Shown one piece after another: positions 9,857 through 19,613 of a stretch of 64,000 nt of DNA; position 1 is the first letter of the stretch, and every line of letters starts with the position of its first letter. Position numbers and translations under genes: made by a program. The stretch covers positions 3,286,001-3,350,000 of the forward strand of contig NZ_CP157355.1 of NCBI RefSeq assembly GCF_040047665.1, given 5' to 3'. This DNA comes from Chitinibacter sp. FCG-7 (GTDB lineage Bacteria > Pseudomonadota > Gammaproteobacteria > Burkholderiales > Chitinibacteraceae). The notes under the pieces were generated by a model, which was not told the origin of the DNA, searched no databases, and worked only from the letters and a program-made list of their open reading frames with translations.

Positions 9857-10084
9857 ATGTACTGGAATAGCTGGAGCGAATTTATTGCCATGGGTGGCTA
9901 TGGGGTATATGTCTGGGGATCATTTATGGTCTGTGCTGTAGCGATATGCCTGGAGGGTGTATTGCTAGGGTATGCCCGCAGGCAAACGCTGCGACAAATG
10001 GCGCGTGCCAGTATGCTGGCTAATTTGGCGCGCAGTCAGGTGGCGGATCAACACAAGGTCAGTCAACAGGAGGGCGCGCAATGA
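9857..10084 (+). CDS. ccmD: Haem exporter protein CcmD
   Basis: 75 residues with one N-terminal membrane helix (about 14-37) followed by a basic cytoplasmic tail rich in Arg and Gln. This is the usual build of CcmD, the small subunit needed to release holo-CcmE from the CcmABC complex. The motif FIAMGGYGVYVWGS at the start of the helix is characteristic. AAAAAGGA precedes the ATG. The stop overlaps the ccmE start (ATGA). Confidence 0.92.
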   Translation: MYWNSWSEFIAMGGYGVYVWGSFMVCAVAICLEGVLLGYARRQTLRQMARASMLANLARSQVADQHKVSQQEGAQ

Positions 10085-10530
10085 GCCCACGCCGCAAACG
10101 CATGCTCTGGGTCGCGGGTGCGCTGCTGACCTTGTCGCTGGTGGCCTTCTTTGTGGTGAATGCCTTTCGCGAAAACCTGGTGTTTTTCTATAGCCCGACG
10201 CAGATTGTCGCTGGCGAAGCCCCCGAGGGGCGCGCTTTCCGTATTGGCGGCATGGTGGCCGAGCATTCGCTGCAGCGCCAGCGCGATGGTGTGACGCTGC
10301 AATTTGCCGTCACCGATACCGACCAAACGATTGAGGTGCACTACAAAGGCCTGCTGCCCGATTTGTTCAAGGAAGGCAAAGGTGTCGTGGCGCAAGGCAG
10401 CTGGGACGGCAAAGTGTTTACTGCGACCGAAGTGCTGGCCAAACACGATGAAAACTATATGCCACCCGAAGCGCAAGAGGCCGTGAACAAGGCGCATCAG
10501 AAGGCAATCGAGAAAAAGGCAGCTCAATGA
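10081..10530 (+). CDS. ccmE: Periplasmic haem chaperone CcmE
   Basis: 149 residues: a short cytoplasmic N-terminus, one membrane anchor (about 9-28) and a periplasmic beta-barrel. The HDENY motif near residue 122 supplies the histidine that forms the covalent bond to haem, and the tyrosine ligand. It accepts haem from CcmC and passes it to CcmF/CcmH. Four-base overlaps with both ccmD and ccmF indicate translational coupling. Confidence 0.96.
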   Translation: MSPRRKRMLWVAGALLTLSLVAFFVVNAFRENLVFFYSPTQIVAGEAPEGRAFRIGGMVAEHSLQRQRDGVTLQFAVTDTDQTIEVHYKGLLPDLFKEGKGVVAQGSWDGKVFTATEVLAKHDENYMPPEAQEAVNKAHQKAIEKKAAQ

Positions 10531-12500
10531 TTGGTGAACTGGGATTATTCACGCTGATACTGTCGACCTTGGTCGCGCTGGTGCTGGCGGTGTGTGGCAT
10601 CGCTGGCGGGCAGACGGGCAATGTGGCGCTGATGCGCATCACGCGACCGGCGGCGGTGTGGCAATTGCTATTGCTGGCGACGTCGTTTGCCTTGCTGGCG
10701 GTGGCCTTTTTGCAAGATGATTTTTCGCTGATTTATGTGGCCAAGCAATCGAACCGGCTCTTGCCCGAGCTGTATAAATTCGCGGCAGTCTGGGGCGGGC
10801 ATGAGGGCTCGCTGCTGCTGTGGATTTTAATGCTGGCAGGCTGGACTGCAGCCGTGGCCTTGCTGGCGCGCAGTATTCCGCTGCAGGTGCGTGCGCTGGT
10901 GCTCGGTGTGCTCGGGTTTGTTGCAGTGGGCCTGCACCTGTTTATTTTGCTCACTTCCAGCCCCTTTGCCCGCCTGCTGCCTGCCGCGCCCGAGGGCAAT
11001 GACCTCAATCCATTATTGCAAGACCCCGGTCTGGTTTTTCATCCGCCGTTGCTGTACATGGGCTATGTCGGTTTTGCCGTGGCGTTTGCTTTTGCCATTG
11101 CGGCCTTGCTCACCGGGCGGCTCGATGCCGCGTGGGCGCGCTGGAGCCGCCCGTGGACTGCGGCAGCGTGGGTGTCGCTCACACTGGGGATTATGCTCGG
11201 CAGTGCCTGGGCTTATTACGAGCTGGGCTGGGGCGGTTGGTGGTTCTGGGACCCGGTTGAGAATGCGTCGTTTATGCCGTGGCTAGCGGGAACGGCGCTG
11301 ATTCACTCGCTGGCGGTGGCCGAAAAGCGCAATGCCTTTAAGCACTGGACGGTGCTGCTGGCGATTGCCACTTTTTCCTTATCTTTATTAGGTACGTTTC
11401 TGGTGCGCTCGGGTGTGCTCACTTCGGTGCATGCCTTTGCCACCGACCCGACTCGCGGCATGTTTATCCTGATTTTTCTGTGCGTGGTGATTGGCTCGTC
11501 GCTGTTGCTATATGCCTGGCGCGCGTATCAGATGGAAGGGGGGGGCGACTTTGCCTGGTGCTCGCGTGAAACGCTGCTGCTGCTCAATAATGTGCTGCTC
11601 ACCGTGGCGTGTGCGACGGTCATGCTGGGCACGCTGTATCCGCTGCTGATCGACGCGCTGGGCATGGGCAAGCTCTCGGTCGGGCCGCCGTATTTCAATG
11701 CGGTGTTTGTACCGCTGATGCTGCCGATGCTGCTGCTGGTCGGTATGGTGGGGACGATGCGCTGGAAACGTCACGAGCCGGGCGAGCTGGCGACGGCTTT
11801 GCGCCTGCCTGCGCTGATTGCGATTGTGGGGGGCTTGTTGCTGCCATTGCTCTGGAGTAGCACCTGGCGCTGGGGCGTGGCGCTGGCTTTGGGGCTCTCG
11901 CTATGGGTGGCGATCACGGCTGCGCTCGACTGGCTTGGGCGTTTAAAGCTCAATTATGCAAAACAGGCCTCGTTCTGGCGCGCCATCCGGGCGCTGCCCG
12001 CTTCGTTTAACGGCATGCATCTGGCGCATCTGGGCGTGGCGGTGTTTGTTGCTGGCGTCACGGTGGTGTCGAGCTACGAGCGTGAGGACGATGTCAAAAT
12101 GCAGCACGGCGACACGCTGGCTGTGGGCGGCTATTTGCTGCGCTTTGACGGCGTCGGTGCCGAGCGCGCCAGCAATTATGCGGCCTTGCGCGGTACGCTG
12201 ACGCTGCTCAACGATGGGCAGAGCGCGACAGTATTGCACCCGGAAAAGCGCCAGTATTTTTCCAGCAACATGCCGATGACCGAGGCCGCCATCCATTCCA
12301 CGCCGTTTTACGATGTATATGTCTCACTGGGCGAGCCGCTGACTGCTAATCCGTTTACCGGCGCGTGGGTGATCCGTGCGCATTACAAGCCGCTGGTGGG
12401 CTGGATTTGGGGTGGCTGCGTACTGATGGCGCTGGGCGGAGTGCTGGCCATGAGCGATCGGCGCTATCGTCTGAAAAAGAAAGCGGAGGCCGCCGCATGA
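10527..12500 (+). CDS. ccmF: Cytochrome c haem lyase subunit CcmF
   Basis: 657 residues with about 15 membrane helices. The WWD motif (GWGGWWFWDPVENASFMPW, about residues 230-250) and the usual conserved histidines are present. It works with CcmH to attach haem to CXXCH cysteines of apocytochromes such as NapB and NapC in this window. Length and domain order are normal. It overlaps ccmE and ccmG by four bases each. Confidence 0.97.
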   Translation: MIGELGLFTLILSTLVALVLAVCGIAGGQTGNVALMRITRPAAVWQLLLLATSFALLAVAFLQDDFSLIYVAKQSNRLLPELYKFAAVWGGHEGSLLLWILMLAGWTAAVALLARSIPLQVRALVLGVLGFVAVGLHLFILLTSSPFARLLPAAPEGNDLNPLLQDPGLVFHPPLLYMGYVGFAVAFAFAIAALLTGRLDAAWARWSRPWTAAAWVSLTLGIMLGSAWAYYELGWGGWWFWDPVENASFMPWLAGTALIHSLAVAEKRNAFKHWTVLLAIATFSLSLLGTFLVRSGVLTSVHAFATDPTRGMFILIFLCVVIGSSLLLYAWRAYQMEGGGDFAWCSRETLLLLNNVLLTVACATVMLGTLYPLLIDALGMGKLSVGPPYFNAVFVPLMLPMLLLVGMVGTMRWKRHEPGELATALRLPALIAIVGGLLLPLLWSSTWRWGVALALGLSLWVAITAALDWLGRLKLNYAKQASFWRAIRALPASFNGMHLAHLGVAVFVAGVTVVSSYEREDDVKMQHGDTLAVGGYLLRFDGVGAERASNYAALRGTLTLLNDGQSATVLHPEKRQYFSSNMPMTEAAIHSTPFYDVYVSLGEPLTANPFTGAWVIRAHYKPLVGWIWGGCVLMALGGVLAMSDRRYRLKKKAEAAA

Positions 12501-13054
12501 AGCGCTCTTCGGCAATGATCCCGCTATTCATTTTTATTGCGCTCGCGCTGCTGCTGGCGGTTGGCCTGCGGCTCAATCCGCGTGATATTCCGTCGCCGCT
12601 GATTGGCAAACCAGCGCCCGTGTTTACGCTCGACAGACTGAATCAGGCGGATCAAACGGATCTGAAGGAGACATTTGCCAGTGCCAGCCTTAAAGGCCAG
12701 CCGTGGGTGCTCAACGTCTGGGCATCGTGGTGTAGCGCCTGTATTGCCGAGCATCCGGTGCTTAATGCCTGGAAAGACAAGCTGGGCGCACCGATGATCG
12801 GGCTGGCGTACAAGGATCAGGACGTTGACGCGAAAAAATGGCTGCTGGATCGCGGCAACCCGTATAGCCAGGTGATTGCCGACCGCGACGGCCGGGTCGG
12901 GATTGACTTTGGCGTGTACGGCGTGCCGGAAACTTTTGTGATTGATGGCAAAGGGATTATTGTGCTTAAACACACAGGCCCGGTCACTGATGCGGTGATG
13001 AGCGAGAAAATTATTCCGGCTTTGCAAGCCGCACGCGTGGCGGGGGCTCAATAA
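12497..13054 (+). CDS. ccmG: Thiol:disulfide interchange protein CcmG (DsbE)
   Basis: 185-residue membrane-anchored thioredoxin-fold protein that keeps apocytochrome cysteines reduced. One N-terminal anchor (about 7-25) precedes the active-site motif WASWCSACIAEHP; the inner pair is Ser-Ala, where many homologues have Val-Pro or Glu-Pro. The GVYGVPETFVIDG stretch with the cis-proline is present. The ATG at 12497 overlaps the ccmF stop; longer in-frame extensions run into ccmF and are not used. Confidence 0.95.
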   Translation: MKRSSAMIPLFIFIALALLLAVGLRLNPRDIPSPLIGKPAPVFTLDRLNQADQTDLKETFASASLKGQPWVLNVWASWCSACIAEHPVLNAWKDKLGAPMIGLAYKDQDVDAKKWLLDRGNPYSQVIADRDGRVGIDFGVYGVPETFVIDGKGIIVLKHTGPVTDAVMSEKIIPALQAARVAGAQ

Positions 13055-13615
13055 ATGTTGCTGAACTTTGCCATGCGTCTTGCCGCGGTATTGCTGTTGA
13101 GTGCTTCGCTGATTTGGCCGAGCCTGGCTGGAACATCCCCTGATACCCGCGTAGCTTCTAACTCCATCTCCAGCGCCGCGTCTAGCGCCATCTCCAGTGA
13201 CGTGCTGGTCGAAGAGCGCCTAGTCGCACTGTCTAGCGAATTGCGCTGTCTGGTGTGCCAGAACGAAAGTCTGGCCAGCTCGCGTGCGCCGCTGGCTGAA
13301 GACTTGCGCCGCGAAGTGCGCGAGCAAATCCGTGCCGGGAATAGCGATGCGCAGATTATCGACTATCTGACTGCGCGCTACGGCGATTTTGTCACCTATC
13401 GGCCGCCGTGGCGTGGCCGCACCTTGCTGCTCTGGCTGGGGCCTTTTTGCTTGTTGATACTGGCGCTGGGTATGTTTATGTACGGCATATCTAGAAAGAG
13501 ACAGCAGCAGATACCTGCTGATCTATCATCGCCCGATCGAGTGTCTGATCGCCTGTCTGACCGGGAAGCGCTAGATCGCTTGCAGCGCGAATTTGCCGAG
13601 AAAAACCATGAATGA
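13055..13615 (+). CDS. ccmH: Cytochrome c maturation protein CcmH
   Basis: 186 residues. A signal-like N-terminus leads to a periplasmic domain with the LRCLVCQNES motif, whose two cysteines reduce apocytochrome or CcmG, then a membrane helix (about 130-150) and a short tail. A serine-rich insert (about 30-45) separates signal and domain. It starts directly after the ccmG stop and overlaps ccmI by eight bases. This is the short CcmH; the TPR part is the separate gene ccmI. Confidence 0.95.
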   Translation: MLLNFAMRLAAVLLLSASLIWPSLAGTSPDTRVASNSISSAASSAISSDVLVEERLVALSSELRCLVCQNESLASSRAPLAEDLRREVREQIRAGNSDAQIIDYLTARYGDFVTYRPPWRGRTLLLWLGPFCLLILALGMFMYGISRKRQQQIPADLSSPDRVSDRLSDREALDRLQREFAEKNHE

Positions 13616-14579
13616 ATTTGCCCTGATCTGCGCCGCGCTGGTGGTGCTCACCCTGCTGGTGCTGCTGTATCCACTCTTGCGTCAGGATAAAAACGCCAGT
13701 ACCCACACCGATACTGATACAGATGCCTTGCGCCGTGCGCGCTATCAGCTGCACGCCAGTGTTGTGGCCGAATTGCAGGCCGATGTAGCCACCGGCCGCC
13801 TCAATCAGGCCGAATACGCCGCTAGTCTGGCCGAGGCCGAAGCGCGGCTGATTGCCGAAGTCGGATCAAGCGAAGCGGCTGGTGTGGCTAAGGTGGGTGC
13901 AGGGTCTGGCGCGGCGGCTTCTTCCACTGTCTCTTCTACTATCTCTTCCATCGTAAAGTCTCGCCCCGCCTGGCTGGGACTCATCGGCATTGGTTTGCCG
14001 CTGCTGGCCGCGCTGCTGTATGTTCAGCTGGGCAATCCGGCCGCGCTAAACCCGCTTAATCGTCAGCCGGCACCTGAAAACGGCATGGATGCCATGATGG
14101 GGGCGGCCAAAATTGAAGGCATGGTGAAAAGTCTGGAGGCCAAAATGGTGCTCGAGCCCGACAACGTCAAAGGCTGGCTGATGTTGGCGCGCAGCTACCG
14201 CACGCTGGCGCGCTACGACGAGGCGGTGAAAGCCTATGAAAAAGCCTGGCCTGCAGTGCAAAAGGATGCCGGTGAAATGGCCCGCTTTGCTGGTTCGCTC
14301 GCGGTGCGCGATAACAGCTTTGCTGGCCGCCCAACCCAGCTACTGGCACGCGCGCTGGAAATGAACGCGAGCGAACCGGACGCGCTGATGCTCGCCGGTA
14401 GCGCCGCACTGCAACGCGGCGATCACGCGGCGGCTATTCAGTGGTGGGAAAAACTGCTCGCGCTGCTCGAGCCCGAATCGGAAGACGCCCAATGGCTGCG
14501 TGAAGAAATCCGGCTGGTAAAGGAGGACGCACAAAAAGCCGCGTCCCAACCTGCCAGCGCACATGCCCAAAAGCCTTGA
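13608..14579 (+). CDS. ccmI: Cytochrome c maturation TPR protein CcmI
   Basis: 323 residues. Two membrane helices (about 1-20 and 120-140) flank a cytoplasmic loop, and a periplasmic TPR region follows (about 180-310; WLMLARSYRTLARYDEAVKAYEKA is one repeat). CcmI chaperones apocytochrome c C-termini to CcmFH. Residues 95-115 are serine-rich and low in complexity. The ATG at 13608 overlaps the ccmH stop. Last gene of the operon; no clear terminator was seen before the next gene. Confidence 0.93.
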   Translation: MNEFALICAALVVLTLLVLLYPLLRQDKNASTHTDTDTDALRRARYQLHASVVAELQADVATGRLNQAEYAASLAEAEARLIAEVGSSEAAGVAKVGAGSGAAASSTVSSTISSIVKSRPAWLGLIGIGLPLLAALLYVQLGNPAALNPLNRQPAPENGMDAMMGAAKIEGMVKSLEAKMVLEPDNVKGWLMLARSYRTLARYDEAVKAYEKAWPAVQKDAGEMARFAGSLAVRDNSFAGRPTQLLARALEMNASEPDALMLAGSAALQRGDHAAAIQWWEKLLALLEPESEDAQWLREEIRLVKEDAQKAASQPASAHAQKP

Positions 14580-14625
14580 GTAATATTCGCTACACCCAAG
14601 GACAAGGGGCAAGGTCATTAAAGTT

Positions 14626-17600
14626 GTGGTCGGGATTCGTGTCAGAATCTGCTATATCAACGACACGACCAAGAAAAAATCCTTCATCGTGGCCATTTCA
14701 TCAAGCAAAACCATGCTGGCATTGCCGCAGAAAAATACCGTGATGCACACTGTACTGATCACGGTTGCCATCTGTTTTGCCTATGTGCTGACTGGCAAGC
14801 TTAGCTTGTTGCTGGCTATTCCTCCCGGTTATGCATCTGCAATTTTCCCTCCTGCGGGTATCGCGGTTACAGCGGCATTCATTGCCGGCAGGCGCTCGAT
14901 CCCCGGTGTTCTGTTAGGGTCTTTTCTGCTCAATGTGTGGATAGGGTATGAAAGTACCCATTCGATTAGCTTGCTTGGCTGTACTGCGGCGCTGTGGATT
15001 GCCTGCTCTTCGGTGATTCAGGCGTGTGCGGGCGGCTGGCTCCTGCGCAAGATAGTGAATTACCCAGCCGCTTTTGACAATTTGCGTGACGTGGTGGCCT
15101 TTCAGCTGCTATCGCCAGTGATCTGCCTGATTAGCGCCACCTTATCAGTGAGCGCCTTGGTCTTTCTTGGCATGGTGCAGCAGAGCAGTTTTATGCTCAG
15201 CTGGTTGATGTGGTGGGTCGGCGATACATTGGGTTTACTGATTTTGCTGCCATTAACGATGGTCGCCGCCGGTCGGCCTCGTGCCCTGTGGCGGAAACGG
15301 GCCACGACCGTTGCCGTTCCCATGTTGTTTGCATTTTCCGTCTTGGTTGTCCTGTATGTGAATGTGAGTCGCTGGGAGCAGGCGGAGTCTTTGGTCGAGT
15401 TTCGTTTGTTATCACAGCGGATTGCAGACAGTATCCAGGCGCGGCTGGATGAGCAGGAATCTTTACTTGAACAAACACACGGTTTTTTTGCCGGTACTGA
15501 TGACATAACGGCCGAGGAATTTCAGCACTTCTCCAAACAAGCACTCAAGCGTTTTTCGATGATACGCGCCATTGAATGGGCTCCCCGCGTCGAATCATCC
15601 CGGCGGATTCAATTTGAGGCGCAGCAGCAAGCGCGTATTCCCGGGTTTCAGATCAGGGACAGAAATAACGGCAATCAATTGCAGCCAGCACAGCCAAGTG
15701 CGGAGTATTACCCGATTACCTATATCGAGCCTTATCCGGGAAATGAAGCCGCGATGGGCTTTAACATCCTTTCAACCCCCAATCGGGCTGAAGCACTGAG
15801 CAAAGCAATCCGGACGGGGCGCAGTGTGGCTACTCCGCCACTGCATTTGTTGCAAGCGCCTAATAGTCCTTTTGGCTTTTTATTGCTGCATGCCATTAAG
15901 GGCTCCCGCTCTGGTGACGGTATCGTGCTTACCATTATCCGGGCCGACCAGTTTATGGAAAAGCTGCTGCCGTCTGATAAAGAGCAGCTTTATATCCGTT
16001 TAATTGATGTAGGAACCCAGCAGGTCGTTTACAGCACCTTCCCAGATACGGGCAAGTCTGCAATTTGGCAGCAAAAACTGATTTATGGTCAGCGCGAATT
16101 TTTGCTGGCAACCTCACCCAGCGCCAGCTATCTGGCGCAGCATCGTGGTTGGCAAAGCGCTGCCGTTCTTGCCGCCAGCATTCTTGCTACCAGTTTGCTC
16201 GGCGCTTTTTTAATGCTGGGCACTGGTTATGCCGCACGCGTTGAGGCTCTGGTTGAGGAAAAAATTGCCGAGTTGACAGAAAGTACCGAAAAATTGACCG
16301 GACTGTATGAGCTCTCGCCTTTGGGTATTGCGCTGGCGGATATGGATGGCCGTTATCTGGAGTTTAACGAATCGTTTCAACGGATTACCGGGTATAGCGA
16401 ACAGGAGTTGAAACAACTGAATCATTCGGAGCTAACACCAGAAAAATATCGCCAAAGCGATCAGCTCCAGCTTGAGCAACTGCGAATGCATGGACGGTAT
16501 GGTCCGTATGAAAAAGAATATGTTGGCAAAGATGGGCAATGGGTGCCTGTCAGCCTCAATGGTTTGCTGATTCATGGCAAAAATGGCGAACAGTATATCT
16601 GGTCAATTGTGGAGGATATTTCCGAACGGAAAAGTGTTGAAGAAGCTTTACGGGCGAGTGAAGAGCGCTGGAAGTTCGCACTTGAAGGCGCGGGTGACGG
16701 TGTTTGGGACTGGAATCTGCAAACAGGTGAAATCTTGTTTTCCCGTCAGGAAATGACAGTGATTGGGTATCCGGGAGAGGATGCCCAGTCGATTACGCTG
16801 GCGCAGTGGATATTGCATCAGCACCCTCAGGATCAGGCTTTGCGACAGGCTGCCGTGGAAGCTCATCTGTGTGGGCAAGCACCTGTCTATCAGTGTGAAT
16901 ATCGGGTTCGCACCCGCGATGGACGCTGGAAATGGATCTTGGCGCGCGGGATGCTTGTTAGTCGTACGGATGATGGCCTGCCTTTGCGCATGATAGGAAC
17001 GCATGCCGATATTGATGAACGCCAGCGCATGCAGCGCAAAGAGGTGATGCGCAGCAATGTGATGGAAATGCTGGCTCGTGGAGCACGGCTCAAGGAAATA
17101 CTTGATGTATTGATTGCAATGCTTGAAGCAGAAGACGATGGGTTGATTTACGCCACTTTTAATCATGATGAAGAAGGTAAATATGCACTGGCAGGAACCT
17201 GTCTGCCTTTGCTCTGGTATCCAAAACAACCCGAAGTGGCCATGCCTGCGCAAAATAGAGCGGATCAGGATGACGCGAGCGCAACGCCAGTTGAGGGGGT
17301 AGAGCTTTGCCGTTCCGAGCTGATTGTTTCGGATCGAAATACCGTAGAGGGCATTCTGGTTTCTTTTCATAAACAATCGGGAGGGCGCGCGAGTGCTGAT
17401 GCTCAATTGCAGCAACAGGCCGCCAAGCTGATTGGCGTTGCGATTCAGCATAAACGCATCGAAGAGCAATTGCTGCTGGCCAATTCGGTCTATATGGCCA
17501 GTAGTGAAGCGATTATGGTGGTTGATGCTGCAAACCGGATTGTTGCGGTTAATCCGGCATTTGAAACGATCACAGGATATGCAGCGACAGACGTACTGGG

Positions 17601-18357
17601 GCGCGACCCCAAGTTGATGAGGTCGCCGCAGCAAACGCTGGGTTTTTATCGTGAAGTGTGGCAGGCCATTCTGGAGACTGGCGTTTGGCATGGCGAATTG
17701 TGGAATCAGCGCAAAGATGGCCGCAGTTACCCGGCCAATATGCACATCAGCAGCATTAATGATGAGGATGGATTGGTGTTGCGGCGGATTGCAATCTTTA
17801 CCGACATTACCGACAAAAAAATTGCTGAAGAGCAGATCAATCATTTGGCTCATTACGATTTGCTCACTAATCTGCCCAATCGTGTTTTATACGCTGATCG
17901 CTTATCGCTTTCGCTGGCCGTCGCACGGCGTAATAGCGCTCTGGTCGGATTACTGTATGTCGATCTGGATGAATTCAAACCAGTAAATGACAGTTTTGGC
18001 CATGCAGTGGGCGATATGCTGCTTAAGCAGGCTTCGCAGCGAATGCTGGCCTGTGTCAGGGAGTCCGATACGGTAGCCCGGATTGGGGGTGATGAATTTG
18101 TGGTGATTCTGCCTGCGGTGCAGTCTGTGCAGGATGTGCAACAGGTCGGTGAGAAGCTGCGCCTTGCACTCGTGAATCCGTTTCTGATTGATGAGCATCG
18201 CCTGAATATTTCAGCCAGTATTGGCGGTGCTATTTATCCGGAGCACGGGGAAGATGAAGAGCATTTGATGCAGCATGCTGATCATGCCATGTATATTGCC
18301 AAGAAGGCCGGGCGCAATAGAGTGCATATTTTTAGGCAGCCCGAGTCTGACGTATGA
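14626..18357 (+). CDS. MASE1-CHASE-PAS-GGDEF membrane diguanylate cyclase
   Basis: 1243 residues from the GTG. Order: MASE1 membrane sensor region (about 40-250), CHASE periplasmic domain (about 265-500; contains MIRAIEWAPRV and YYPITYIEPYPGNEAAMGF), a membrane helix, two PAS domains (about 560-680, 690-805), a GAF-like stretch (about 820-945), another PAS (about 950-1065) and a C-terminal GGDEF domain with intact GGDEF and an RESD I-site before it. There is no EAL domain, so it is probably a feedback-inhibited c-di-GMP synthase. The start is uncertain: ATG at 14713 or 14743 would also keep the whole MASE1 region. None has a strong ribosome site. Confidence 0.9.
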   Translation: MVGIRVRICYINDTTKKKSFIVAISSSKTMLALPQKNTVMHTVLITVAICFAYVLTGKLSLLLAIPPGYASAIFPPAGIAVTAAFIAGRRSIPGVLLGSFLLNVWIGYESTHSISLLGCTAALWIACSSVIQACAGGWLLRKIVNYPAAFDNLRDVVAFQLLSPVICLISATLSVSALVFLGMVQQSSFMLSWLMWWVGDTLGLLILLPLTMVAAGRPRALWRKRATTVAVPMLFAFSVLVVLYVNVSRWEQAESLVEFRLLSQRIADSIQARLDEQESLLEQTHGFFAGTDDITAEEFQHFSKQALKRFSMIRAIEWAPRVESSRRIQFEAQQQARIPGFQIRDRNNGNQLQPAQPSAEYYPITYIEPYPGNEAAMGFNILSTPNRAEALSKAIRTGRSVATPPLHLLQAPNSPFGFLLLHAIKGSRSGDGIVLTIIRADQFMEKLLPSDKEQLYIRLIDVGTQQVVYSTFPDTGKSAIWQQKLIYGQREFLLATSPSASYLAQHRGWQSAAVLAASILATSLLGAFLMLGTGYAARVEALVEEKIAELTESTEKLTGLYELSPLGIALADMDGRYLEFNESFQRITGYSEQELKQLNHSELTPEKYRQSDQLQLEQLRMHGRYGPYEKEYVGKDGQWVPVSLNGLLIHGKNGEQYIWSIVEDISERKSVEEALRASEERWKFALEGAGDGVWDWNLQTGEILFSRQEMTVIGYPGEDAQSITLAQWILHQHPQDQALRQAAVEAHLCGQAPVYQCEYRVRTRDGRWKWILARGMLVSRTDDGLPLRMIGTHADIDERQRMQRKEVMRSNVMEMLARGARLKEILDVLIAMLEAEDDGLIYATFNHDEEGKYALAGTCLPLLWYPKQPEVAMPAQNRADQDDASATPVEGVELCRSELIVSDRNTVEGILVSFHKQSGGRASADAQLQQQAAKLIGVAIQHKRIEEQLLLANSVYMASSEAIMVVDAANRIVAVNPAFETITGYAATDVLGRDPKLMRSPQQTLGFYREVWQAILETGVWHGELWNQRKDGRSYPANMHISSINDEDGLVLRRIAIFTDITDKKIAEEQINHLAHYDLLTNLPNRVLYADRLSLSLAVARRNSALVGLLYVDLDEFKPVNDSFGHAVGDMLLKQASQRMLACVRESDTVARIGGDEFVVILPAVQSVQDVQQVGEKLRLALVNPFLIDEHRLNISASIGGAIYPEHGEDEEHLMQHADHAMYIAKKAGRNRVHIFRQPESDV

Positions 18358-18395
18358 CCATGCTAATTAGTAGCGGTGTTTTTTTAGCTGTCAGT

Positions 18396-18432
18396 TATGG
18401 CGAATCCGGATTTTGAAGTCTGGGTTCGCCAT
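18396..18432. terminator. Inverted repeat between convergent genes
   Basis: The arms ATGGCGAA-CC and GG-TTCGCCAT surround a short loop between the ends of the cyclase gene and the secreted-protein gene. There is no strong T-run on either side, so it may be a weak bidirectional terminator or an mRNA 3'-end hairpin. Confidence 0.4.
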
Positions 18433-18455
18433 ACCTGAAATTAACGAATGTACCG

Positions 18456-19433
18456 TTAAGGCTTGCTTCCTTGTCCGCTCCAGCTCCAGCCGGGGTAAAG
18501 AACTGAATTCACGGTGGCGTTGTTGCCACTAAATATGGCGTATGGCTTTGATGGTGTGACCCAATTGCTTGCGGTTGAGTGCTCCAGCTCAAAGACCACG
18601 TTGCCATAAAGCCCATATGGGCCTGTAACCGACGATTTGCGGTAGGCAGCGAACAGGGTTTGTCCGCCCATATCAATTTTGCCGACTTCGCTTTCACGAT
18701 TTATTTCTACAGCTGCTTTTCCCCAGATGCCCAGTGCTGCAATACGGGCTTTGTTGTCAGCCAGGAAATAAGCGTTGGCCGATGCTTGAACTTGCTTGAA
18801 TGTATTGGCTTCTCCACTTGATTTGGCTGCCGAGGTGTCGCGTACATCCAGCGTAATTTGTCTATTCTCGGCACCAAAATTGGCAGATGAAGCGCCGATC
18901 ACGAGCACTTCGGCTTCGGTCAGGCGGCTGAGGAACAGGCTGCTACTATCGGTGGCAATATATTGTCCTCGCGGTACTTCCCAATCACTTTTGGCATTGG
19001 TGCTCATGCCGTCAATATCCACGCTTGCATTGGCTTGGGCTTTGATTGCCGCCATGCCTGTGGGCACATTGATATCAAAACCCTCAAGGCGAACGCTGGC
19101 CGATTGCACGAGGATTGCTGCTTGTTCGGCGTTGGCCTGCGTGACAAGCAGCGAACCGCTTCGCCGGGCGTCGTTCACGATTTCAAGATTGCCTTGCTCG
19201 ATGGAGAGCGGCCCATGGCATTCACCCGAGATCACCAGACGCGTCTTTTCACGTGACGACACTTTACGTTCAAGAGCATTTTTAAGAGCTTTAGGATGGC
19301 TGTCGCAATTAACCTTGATTTGCGTTGTATTGCTGTCAAAGGTATTCGCTGCCGTTAATTCATATGCTGATGAGACTGCACTCAAACTCGCCAAGGCTGT
19401 GGCAATACTGATCAACAGTGCTTGATGTGTCAT
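18456..19433 (-). CDS. Secreted protein of unknown function, possibly beta-helical
   Basis: 325 residues with a signal peptide of about 22 residues (cleavage likely after AVSSA). The mature part is rich in Ala, Ser, Asn and short beta-like strands (LRLEGFDI-, ASVDIDGM-, LVISGECHGP-type turns), which suggests a right-handed beta-helix or adhesin-like fold. Two cysteines (in VNCDSH and SGECHG) may form a disulfide. GGAGGAG precedes the ATG, so it is well translated. I do not recognise a named family. Monocistronic, convergent with the cyclase gene. Confidence 0.75.
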   Translation of the reverse strand: MTHQALLISIATALASLSAVSSAYELTAANTFDSNTTQIKVNCDSHPKALKNALERKVSSREKTRLVISGECHGPLSIEQGNLEIVNDARRSGSLLVTQANAEQAAILVQSASVRLEGFDINVPTGMAAIKAQANASVDIDGMSTNAKSDWEVPRGQYIATDSSSLFLSRLTEAEVLVIGASSANFGAENRQITLDVRDTSAAKSSGEANTFKQVQASANAYFLADNKARIAALGIWGKAAVEINRESEVGKIDMGGQTLFAAYRKSSVTGPYGLYGNVVFELEHSTASNWVTPSKPYAIFSGNNATVNSVLYPGWSWSGQGSKP

Positions 19434-19613
19434 TTTGACTCCTCCAAAATCATTATTTGCATGACAAGCTCTGGGCTAACGCGTAGACGCAGTAATGATT
19501 GAATCCTGTCGTCAGCCTGCTTGTGCGCTGATTTTAATGAGTAATGAGCACCAATTTGAATGTTCGGTTTTTCGTATTTATTTGTCTGATTATGCGGTTA
19601 AATCAACCCGGTT

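Noticed and set aside
16648..17853. 401-codon minus-strand frame
   Set aside because: Antisense to the PAS/GAF part of the diguanylate cyclase; no ribosome site and no recognisable domain.
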